DNA of 64,000 bases from positions 38,155 through 102,154 of the forward strand of contig NZ_JAGQBF010000007.1 in NCBI RefSeq assembly GCF_024345495.1, read 5' to 3'. Every line of letters begins with the position of its first letter. Position 1 is the stretch's first letter. The DNA comes from Synechococcus sp. RedBA-s (GTDB lineage: Bacteria > Cyanobacteriota > Cyanobacteriia > PCC-6307 > Cyanobiaceae). Shown one piece after another: positions 58,040 through 64,000 of the stretch. The notes beneath the pieces are model-generated. The model saw nothing but the letters and a program-made list of their open reading frames with translations, was not told where the DNA came from and did no database searches. The position numbers and the translations under genes are program-made.

Positions 58040-58157
58040 GCCCTGATGGGCTGCCCTCGCGGGCACCTCTGGAACGTATCACCCAGGGGGCACCTCTTCC
58101 AAGGGAGCATGGACGGGTCATCAGGGGGCGCTGATCCCCCGGTTGCCCTGCACCGCC

Positions 58158-58661
58158 ATGTCCTCTGCACCCTGGCCCGATCCCAGCGTTCACCCCGAGG
58201 CCTGGGTGGCCCCCTCGGCGGTGGTCATCGGTGATGTGAGTCTCGGCGCCGGAGCGAGCCTCTGGCCGATGGCGGTGGCCCGAGGCGACCTCTGCAGCAT
58301 CCGCATCGGGGCCAACAGCAACGTCCAGGACGGCGCGGTGCTGCACGGCGATCCAGGCCAGCCGGTGCTGATTGGCGTGGGGGTGACCATCGGCCACCGG
58401 GCCGTGGTCCATGGCGCCACCCTCGGCGACGGCTGCCTGATCGGCATCGGCGCCATCGTTCTCAATGGGGTGCGTGTCGGTGAGGGGGCCCTGGTGGCCG
58501 CCGGGGCGGTGGTGACCCGCGACGTGCCCCCTCGCACCCTGGTGGCGGGCATCCCGGCACAGGCTCGGCGCAGCCTGAGTGAAGAGGAGGTTGCCGAGCA
58601 GTTCCAGCACGCCCTGCGCTACAGCCAGCTGGCCGCCGTCCATGCCGGTCGCGGAGCCTGA
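58158..58661 (+). CDS. Gamma-class carbonic anhydrase-like protein
   Basis: A 167-aa left-handed beta-helix protein. Zinc-ligand histidines appear in [13 protein letters not shown] and [21 protein letters not shown], in the expected spacing for gamma-CA/YrdA-type proteins. These either hydrate CO2 or act as scaffolds. It is not the CcmM carboxysome protein, as it has no RbcS-like repeats. The ATG at 58158 is the likely start. Confidence 0.85.
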   Translation: MSSAPWPDPSVHPEAWVAPSAVVIGDVSLGAGASLWPMAVARGDLCSIRIGANSNVQDGAVLHGDPGQPVLIGVGVTIGHRAVVHGATLGDGCLIGIGAIVLNGVRVGEGALVAAGAVVTRDVPPRTLVAGIPAQARRSLSEEEVAEQFQHALRYSQLAAVHAGRGA

Positions 58662-58747
58662 TTGCTGAGATTTGGATCAACAGCCCAGCTGCCCTTCGGG
58701 AGCGGCGGCTGCGGTCCGTAAGATCTGGATACCAAGACTCCCTGACG

Positions 58748-58870
58748 ATGGACGTACGGCTGCTGCTGGTTACCGCCCCGATCCTGCTCGCCGTGGCCTG
58801 GGCTGTGTTCAACATCGGCCGTGCGGCCGTCGGTCAGCTGCAACTGATGCTCAAGCGTTCCCGGGCCTGA
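58748..58870 (+). CDS. psbY: Photosystem II protein PsbY
   Basis: A 40-aa single-helix protein: [20 protein letters not shown] then [15 protein letters not shown] and a basic end. The W-A-x-FNIGRAA motif is diagnostic of PsbY, a low-mass PSII subunit near cytochrome b559. Its stop codon shares a base with the trmFO start. Confidence 0.88.
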   Translation: MDVRLLLVTAPILLAVAWAVFNIGRAAVGQLQLMLKRSRA

Positions 58871-60231
58871 TGGTGCTAGTGATCGGTGCCGGCCTCGCCG
58901 GCACCGAAGCGGCCTGGCAGATCGCCCAGGCGGGCCTGCCGGTGCGGCTGGTGGAGATGCGCCCAGTGCGGCGCTCCCCCGCCCACCACAGCGCCGAATT
59001 TGCCGAGCTGGTGTGCAGCAACAGCTTCGGCGCCCTCTCCAGTGATCGGGCCGCTGGATTGCTGCAGGAGGAACTGCGCCAGCTGGGTTCGCTGGTGATC
59101 GGCACCGCCGACGGCCACGCCGTTCCCGCCGGTGGTGCGCTGGCGGTGGATCGCGGTCGCTTCAGTGCCGATCTCACCCGCATTCTTGAAACCCATCCCC
59201 TGATCCAGGTGGAGCGTGCCGAGCAGTTGCAGCTGCCGGGGGCGGAAGAGATCTCCGTGCTGGCCACCGGCCCGCTCACCAGCGATGACCTGGCCGAGGA
59301 TCTGCGCCGTTTCACCGGCCGCGGCGACTGTCATTTCTTCGACGCCGCCAGCCCGATCGTGGCGGGCGAGAGCATCGATCTGGAGGTGGCCTTCCGCGCC
59401 AGCCGCTACGACAAGGGCGACGCCGACTACATCAACTGCCCGATGGACCGGGAGCAGTACGAGCGGTTCCGACAGGCCCTGCTGGAGGCCGAGCAGGCCG
59501 AACTCAAGGATTTCGAACAGGAGAGCGCCAGCTTCTTTGAGGGCTGCCTGCCGATTGAGGAGCTGGCCCGCCGCGGCGACGAGACCATGCGCTACGGCCC
59601 GCTCAAACCGATCGGCCTCTGGGATCCACGCTGGGGCGACCTCCACGACCGCGAGCTGCGCCGCGCCAAGCGGGCCCATGCCGTGGTGCAGCTGCGTCAG
59701 GAAGACCGCGACGGACGCCTCTGGAACCTGGTGGGCTTCCAGACCAACCTGAAGTGGGGCGAACAGAAACGGGTGCTGCGGCTGATTCCAGGCCTGGAGA
59801 ACGCCGAGTTCGTGCGCTTCGGGGTGATGCACCGCAACACCTTCCTCGAATCTCCCCAGCTGCTGGATCCCACCCTGCAGTTCCGGCAGCGGCCCACCCT
59901 GCTGGCAGCCGGACAGATCACCGGCACCGAGGGCTATGCCGCCGCGGTGGCCGGCGGCTGGCTGGCTGGCACAAACGCCGCCCGCCTCGCCCATGGCCAG
60001 AGCCCGATCGCCCTGCCGCCCACCACCATGATCGGCGCCCTCACCCACTTCATCGCCGAAGCCCCCAGCGCCAGGTTCCAGCCGATGCCCCCCAACTTCG
60101 GCCTGATGCCCGAGCTGAGTGTTCGGGTGCGGGAGAAGCGGGCCCGCTATGGCGCCTACCGCGACCGGGCCCTGGCTGATCTGGCGCCGTTCAGGCCCGC
60201 AGCTCACAGTGCTGCGCTGACCTTTGCCTAG
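58870..60231 (+). CDS. trmFO: Methylenetetrahydrofolate-tRNA-(uracil-54-C5)-methyltransferase
   Basis: A 453-aa FAD enzyme that methylates U54 in tRNA. It has [20 protein letters not shown] (FAD), [45 protein letters not shown] with the catalytic cysteine region, and [20 protein letters not shown]. Full length. The ATG overlaps the psbY stop. Confidence 0.94.
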   Translation: MVLVIGAGLAGTEAAWQIAQAGLPVRLVEMRPVRRSPAHHSAEFAELVCSNSFGALSSDRAAGLLQEELRQLGSLVIGTADGHAVPAGGALAVDRGRFSADLTRILETHPLIQVERAEQLQLPGAEEISVLATGPLTSDDLAEDLRRFTGRGDCHFFDAASPIVAGESIDLEVAFRASRYDKGDADYINCPMDREQYERFRQALLEAEQAELKDFEQESASFFEGCLPIEELARRGDETMRYGPLKPIGLWDPRWGDLHDRELRRAKRAHAVVQLRQEDRDGRLWNLVGFQTNLKWGEQKRVLRLIPGLENAEFVRFGVMHRNTFLESPQLLDPTLQFRQRPTLLAAGQITGTEGYAAAVAGGWLAGTNAARLAHGQSPIALPPTTMIGALTHFIAEAPSARFQPMPPNFGLMPELSVRVREKRARYGAYRDRALADLAPFRPAAHSAALTFA

Positions 60232-60259
60232 GGTCGAGCCTGCCAGCCGGCCCAGCCCC

Positions 60260-61825
60260 GTGAGCGTCCTCTCCAGCCCCGACAGCGCCGCCATCACCAG
60301 CCCGGCAGCCCCCGAAATCTGGGACGCCGTGGTGATCGGCTCCGGCATCGGCGGCCTGGTGACGGCCACCCAGTTGGCAGCCAAGGGCGCCCGGGTGCTG
60401 GTGCTGGAGCGCTACTTGATCCCCGGCGGCAGCGGCGGCAGCTTCGAGCGTCAGGGCTACACCTTCGATGTGGGCGCCTCGATGATCTTCGGCTTCGGTG
60501 AGAAGGGGCACACCAACCTGCTCACCCGCGCCTTGGCCGATGTGGGCGAGCGCCAGGACACTATCCCCGACCCAGCCCAGCTCGAGTACCACCTTCCTGG
60601 CGGGCTGCACGTGGCGGTGGATCGCGACTACGACACCTTCATCGACCGGCTTTCGGCTCTGTTCCCCCATGAAGCCACCGGCATCCGCCGCTTCTACGAC
60701 GCCTGCTGGAGCGTGTTCCGCTGCCTCGATGCGATGCCGCTGCTCTCGCTCGAGGATCCGGCCTACCTGGCGAAGGTGTTCGTGCGGGCGCCGCTGGCCT
60801 GCCTCGGGCTGGCCCGCTGGCTGCCGGTGAATGTGGGCGATGTGGCCCGGCGGCACATCAAGGATCCGGCGCTGCTCAAGTTCATCGACATCGAGTGCTT
60901 CTGCTGGTCGGTGATGCCGGCTGATCGCACACCGATGATCAACGCCGGCATGGTCTTCTCCGACCGCCATGCCGGTGGGATCAACTATCCCCGCGGCGGC
61001 GTGGGCTCGATCGCCCGCCACCTGGTGCGGGGCCTGGAGCGCCATGGCGGCGCGATCCGCTACCGCTCCCGCGTCACCCGCGTCCTGATTGAGGCCGGTA
61101 AGGCCGTGGGGGTGGAGCTGGCGGGCGGGGAAACGATCCGGGCCCGGCGGGTGATCTCCAACGCCACCCGCTGGGACACCTTCGGGGGTCTGGTGGAGGA
61201 GGCCCAGGTGCCGGCCGCCGAGCACACCTGGCGGCGGCGCTACAAGGCTTCGCCCTCGTTCCTCTCCCTGCATCTGGGGGTGAACGCTGAAGTGATTCCT
61301 GCCGGCAGCCACTGCCACCACCTCGTGCTGGAGGAGTGGAGCGCCATGGAGGCGGAACAGGGCACGATCTTTCTCTCGATTCCCACCCTGCTGGATCCGG
61401 CCCTGGCGCCGGAGGGGAGGCACATCGTCCATGCCTTCACCCCCTCAAGCCTGGAGGCCTGGCAGGGGCTCTCCCCCAGCGACTACCGCGCCGAGAAGCA
61501 AGCGGCGGCCGATCGGCTGATCCAGCGCCTGGAGCCGATCCTGCCGGGCCTGGGGGCCGCCATCAGCCATCGGGAGGTGGGCACCCCCCGGAGCCACCGC
61601 CGTTTCCTCGGCCGCCACCAGGGCAGCTACGGACCGGTGCCGGCCCTGCGCCTGCCGGGGCTGCTGCCGATGCCCTTCAACCGCAGCGGCATCCCCGGCC
61701 TCTACCTGGTGGGGGATTCCTGCTTCCCCGGCCAGGGGCTCAATGCGGTGGCCTTCAGCGGTTTTGCCTGCGCCCACCGCGTCGGCGCCGACCTGGGCCT
61801 CAACCCCTGGGCGCTGCCTGAGTGA
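60260..61825 (+). CDS. crtH: Carotenoid isomerase CrtH-like
   Basis: A 521-aa phytoene-desaturase-fold flavoprotein. VVIGSGIGGLVTATQLAAKG, VLERYLIPGGSGGSFERQGY TFDVGASMIFG and the C-terminal LVGDSCFPGQGLNAVAFSGF match CrtH/CRTISO, which isomerises poly-cis lycopene to all-trans. The GTG at 60260 was chosen; the frame is open a little further upstream. Confidence 0.9.
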   Translation: MSVLSSPDSAAITSPAAPEIWDAVVIGSGIGGLVTATQLAAKGARVLVLERYLIPGGSGGSFERQGYTFDVGASMIFGFGEKGHTNLLTRALADVGERQDTIPDPAQLEYHLPGGLHVAVDRDYDTFIDRLSALFPHEATGIRRFYDACWSVFRCLDAMPLLSLEDPAYLAKVFVRAPLACLGLARWLPVNVGDVARRHIKDPALLKFIDIECFCWSVMPADRTPMINAGMVFSDRHAGGINYPRGGVGSIARHLVRGLERHGGAIRYRSRVTRVLIEAGKAVGVELAGGETIRARRVISNATRWDTFGGLVEEAQVPAAEHTWRRRYKASPSFLSLHLGVNAEVIPAGSHCHHLVLEEWSAMEAEQGTIFLSIPTLLDPALAPEGRHIVHAFTPSSLEAWQGLSPSDYRAEKQAAADRLIQRLEPILPGLGAAISHREVGTPRSHRRFLGRHQGSYGPVPALRLPGLLPMPFNRSGIPGLYLVGDSCFPGQGLNAVAFSGFACAHRVGADLGLNPWALPE

Positions 61826-61889
61826 GCGGCCATCACGGCCAGGCCACGCTCGCGTCCATCGTTCCCGCTCCATAGGGTGAGCACCATTG

Positions 61890-62138
61890 ATGGTCATCTC
61901 CCCCATGGGCTCCGCTCCCGCCCCCAGCCACGAGGATCTCGCCCGCTACCTGGAGCAGAACGGCGCCCTCACCAAGCCCTGGCTGATGCTGCAACTGCGC
62001 CTGAGCCGGCTCAAAAAGGAAAAGGACTCCATGGGTGCCGACGAATACCTGCGCCGGGTGCAGGATGCCCACACCGATCTGATGCGGCTGGGCAGCTTCT
62101 GGCGCGGCCGCGAAGCCGAACTGTTCGGCCACAGCTGA
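61890..62138 (+). CDS. Small conserved cyanobacterial protein
   Basis: An 82-aa soluble helical protein (HEDLARYLEQNGALTKPWLM LQLRLSRLKKEKDSMGADEY LRRVQDAHTDLMRLG). Unknown function. The preceding TTG is an in-frame alternative start. It is five bases upstream of the membrane protein gene on the same strand. Confidence 0.6.
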   Translation: MVISPMGSAPAPSHEDLARYLEQNGALTKPWLMLQLRLSRLKKEKDSMGADEYLRRVQDAHTDLMRLGSFWRGREAELFGHS

Positions 62139-62143
62139 GCGCC

Positions 62144-62692
62144 ATGGCCTCGAACCCACCAGGAGCGCCACCGGATCAGCCCCAGACCTACCCGGTGGCT
62201 CCGCTGATTCGCTTCACCCTGCTGGGGCTATATCTGGCCTTGGTGCTGCCCCTGCCGCTGCTGGCCCCCCCCACCCTGCGGCCCTGGCTCACGGCCGCCC
62301 TGCCGCTGGGACTGGTTCTGGTGGCCGCCCTGCTCAGCGAGCGAGTGAGGCTGGATCAGGAGGGCATCACGGTGGGCCATCCTCGCTGGTGTGCCTGGCT
62401 GCTGCGCCGGGGCTGGCAGCTGCCCTGGCAGCAGCTGGAGGATCTCACCAGCGTTGGCACCAGCCAAGGTGGACGGGTCTATTACCTGCGAGCCCAGGAC
62501 GGCCGCCGGCTGCTGCTGCCCCAGCGGGTGGCCCGCTTCCCAGCTTTCCTGCTGCAGGTGCAACGCGCCAGCGGCTTGGACCTTTCTGCAGTGGGACGCC
62601 TCTCACCCCCCTGGACCTACTGGGCGCTGGCGGGTCTCACTGGGGCCATGCTGCTGGGGGAGCTGGCAGCTCAGCTGCTGCTGGCGGCCTGA
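62144..62692 (+). CDS. Hypothetical membrane protein (PH-domain-like core)
   Basis: A 182-aa protein with two N-terminal helices (FTLLGLYLALVLPLPLLAPP, LPLGLVLVAALLSERV) and one C-terminal helix (YWALAGLTGAMLLGELAAQL). Between them a beta-rich stretch reads ITVGHPRWCAWLLRRGWQLP WQQLEDLTSV, suggesting a small bacterial PH-like domain. Unrecognised beyond that. Its 3' end overlaps the convergent regulator gene by 22 bp. Confidence 0.55.
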   Translation: MASNPPGAPPDQPQTYPVAPLIRFTLLGLYLALVLPLPLLAPPTLRPWLTAALPLGLVLVAALLSERVRLDQEGITVGHPRWCAWLLRRGWQLPWQQLEDLTSVGTSQGGRVYYLRAQDGRRLLLPQRVARFPAFLLQVQRASGLDLSAVGRLSPPWTYWALAGLTGAMLLGELAAQLLLAA

Positions 62693-63489
62693 GATCGCAC
62701 AGCGGCGGCCGGGCTGAGCGAAGGTTCTGGGGCTTCGGGAAGGGTTTCAAGGCTGAACCGGTAGCCCTGCTGGCGCACAGTTTCGATGCCGCCGCCTTCG
62801 CCGAGGCCGGCCAGCTCCAGCTTGCGGCGCAGGGTGAGCACCTGGGTGTCGACGGAGCGAGGTCCGCCACTGAAGGGAGGCCAGGCCATGCGCAGCAACT
62901 CCTGACGGCTGCGAACCATGCCCGGTGGCATCAGCAGGGCACAGAGCAGGGCAAACTCCCGCGGACTCAGCTCCACCGGTTGATCGCGCAGGGTGACCTG
63001 GCGCAGCAGCAGATGCACCTCCAGCGGCCCAACGCAGACCCGCTCCTGCAGGCCGGTGCCGCTGCGGCGCAAGAGGCTGCGGCAGCGGGCCGCCAGCTCC
63101 TCGAGGCCGAAGGGTTTGCGCAGCACGTCGTCGGCACCGGCATCCAGCAGGGCCACCACCGGATCAGCACCGCTGCGGGCCGTGAGCACCATCACCGGCG
63201 AGCGCAGATGGGCCGCCAGGCGCAGGGCTGAACCCTCTTCCAGCAGTTCGGCGCTCACCAGCAGATCGGGAGTCTGGTCGTCGCAGAGCTGCAGAGCTTC
63301 GGCGGCTGTGGCCACAGCCGCCGCGAGATAGCCGTCCTGACGCAGCCGCTGGGCCAGCACCGTACGCAGGGTGGGATGGGGATCGACCACCAGCACCCGC
63401 TTCAACAAGACGGCGCCGCCGGAACGGCGCTCCAGCGTCAGCTTGAGGGGCGTTGAATCTCTGGAATCAGGCGGTGGTGTGAGCTCCAC
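62671..63489 (-). CDS. OmpR-family response regulator with degenerate receiver
   Basis: A 272-aa protein. The receiver (residues about 29-145) has VLVVDPHPTLRTVL where a D-D acid pair is usual, and PDLLVSAELLEEG where the phospho-acceptor Asp should lie; Ala occupies that place. The Thr (VLTARSG) and Lys (LRKPFGLEEL) remain. A winged helix follows (ELSPREFALLCALLMPPG, RSVDTQVLTLRRKLE, GIETVRQQGYRFSLE). It is probably a phosphorylation-independent DNA-binding regulator. Divergent from the DUF6761-like gene. Confidence 0.82.
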   Translation of the reverse strand: MELTPPPDSRDSTPLKLTLERRSGGAVLLKRVLVVDPHPTLRTVLAQRLRQDGYLAAAVATAAEALQLCDDQTPDLLVSAELLEEGSALRLAAHLRSPVMVLTARSGADPVVALLDAGADDVLRKPFGLEELAARCRSLLRRSGTGLQERVCVGPLEVHLLLRQVTLRDQPVELSPREFALLCALLMPPGMVRSRQELLRMAWPPFSGGPRSVDTQVLTLRRKLELAGLGEGGGIETVRQQGYRFSLETLPEAPEPSLSPAAAVRSQAASSS

Positions 63490-63583
63490 ACGCGGTCACG
63501 GGTGAGTCCCTAGGCTACTCGATACACTCCGGGAGCAGTCGGTATCCATCGATGCCACCCCCGCCCAGACAGCCTGTGCCCCA

Positions 63584-63850
63584 ATGACCGCGCTGCAGAA
63601 TCCCGACTCCATTCGTCACTTTCAGTCCCTCTGTGACGCCTGCCAGGATCTGGCCAGCCGTTACCACAGCCCATCAGAACTCAGGCTCTACGCCGATGGC
63701 TATCTGCACGCCCTGCGCCGCGGTTCCGTGCTGCAACCTCTGGATCAACGCCGGCTCGAAGACCTGATCGACCGCTGGATCATGGATCCCTCCAGCTTCA
63801 TCGGCCCCGACGGCAACCTCAGCACCCTGTTCGAGAACAGCCGGAACTGA
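63584..63850 (+). CDS. DUF6761-like small cyanobacterial protein
   Basis: An 88-aa protein with SIRHFQSLCDACQDLASRYH and SELRLYADGYLHALRRGSVL QPLDQRRLEDLI, typical of a small helical cyanobacterial family of unknown function. The ATG at 63584 follows a 94-bp gap shared with the divergent regulator. Confidence 0.65.
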   Translation: MTALQNPDSIRHFQSLCDACQDLASRYHSPSELRLYADGYLHALRRGSVLQPLDQRRLEDLIDRWIMDPSSFIGPDGNLSTLFENSRN

Positions 63851-63902
63851 GGTCTGTGGCCTAGGGAAACTCTGATCAAGGCCACTTAACCCAATAAGCC
63901 TA

Positions 63903-63924
63903 GTCTCATTCTCGTCAATGAGAC
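63903..63924. repeat. Inverted repeat near the right edge
   Basis: GTCTCATT / AATGAGAC, 8-bp arms with a 6-base loop, about 50 bp after the DUF6761-like stop. It may terminate that transcript, but there is no T run. The last 150 bp show no gene and are AT-richer, possibly the edge of another element. Confidence 0.4.
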
Positions 63925-64000
63925 GATAATGAGCTGATTTAGCCCTTATTTTGCTCACTGCAGTCCGCCCAAAGACGTTCAGGCTGTTTTCGCCATGCTT

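Noticed and set aside
63850..64000. Possible IS end at the right edge
   Set aside because: The AT-richer sequence and small inverted repeat hint at an element, but no transposase or matching second end is in the window.

Overview
The window looks like the chromosome of an alpha-cyanobacterium of the Cyanobium / Synechococcus subcluster-5 type. The signs are very high GC, tightly packed genes with 1-4 bp overlaps, and oxygenic phototroph genes: small photosystem II genes psb30 and psbY, acsF, crtH, a plant-type ferredoxin, a proteobacterial-type (about 300 aa) phosphoribulokinase and class II fructose-bisphosphate aldolase. LpxD shows a Gram-negative outer membrane. The assignment is made from recognised protein families, not from a database search.

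Region 1 (1-3650) is foreign. Three structures with the anatomy of integron attC sites punctuate an agmatine deiminase 3' end, a Tam-like methyltransferase, a small cupin and a small lipoprotein, all on the + strand. This is a gene-cassette array; no integrase is visible inside the window. The array ends in IS debris: a frameshifted IS91-type transposase remnant on the minus strand, cut by an IS1595/ISXO2-like element whose transposase lacks its N-terminal zinc ribbon. Core genome begins immediately after the IS.

Region 2 (3650-53500) is core genome. In order it holds: a PIN-PhoH ATPase; a run with ruvX, a YqeG-type HAD phosphatase, proB, lpxD and leuB; prk; a prepilin peptidase; accD; an oxidoreductase; fba; a UPF0182 membrane protein; thrC next to a MoaD/ThiS-like protein; a bicupin; ftsH divergent from rpmF; a glycerate kinase / Ycf20 / CbbY-like operon; recJ; psb30; a two-gene split GDT1/UPF0016 transporter; a Zam-like RNB protein with ubiX; acsF; tldD/pmbA; fmt; a DEAD-box helicase; the pntA1-pntA2-pntB operon divergent from petF; malic enzyme; a PfkB kinase; and two overlapping genes for secreted proteins, one with glycine-rich and Asn-Arg repeats.

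Region 3 (about 53600-58040) is less conserved, partly lower in GC and sparsely coded. It has unrecognised small proteins, a putative HTH protein with a 45-bp tandem repeat, a DEDDh exonuclease with a partner gene, and a frameshifted ArdC-like antirestriction remnant near a tRNA-Lys(UUU). It reads as a decayed island at a tRNA.

Region 4 (58040-64000) returns to core genes: gamma carbonic anhydrase-like protein, psbY, trmFO, carotenoid isomerase, small cyanobacterial proteins, and an OmpR-type regulator whose receiver lacks the phospho-acceptor aspartate.

Functionally the core links carbon fixation and photorespiration (prk, fba, glycerate kinase, a CbbY-like phosphatase, gamma-CA-like), redox balance (PntAB, ferredoxin, malic enzyme), chlorophyll, carotenoid and PSII biogenesis (acsF, crtH, psb30, psbY) and RNA/protein housekeeping. 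The points most worth follow-up are the cassette array, the catalytically degenerate Zam/RNB protein, the pseudo-receiver regulator, and the perfect 22-bp palindrome in front of pntA.
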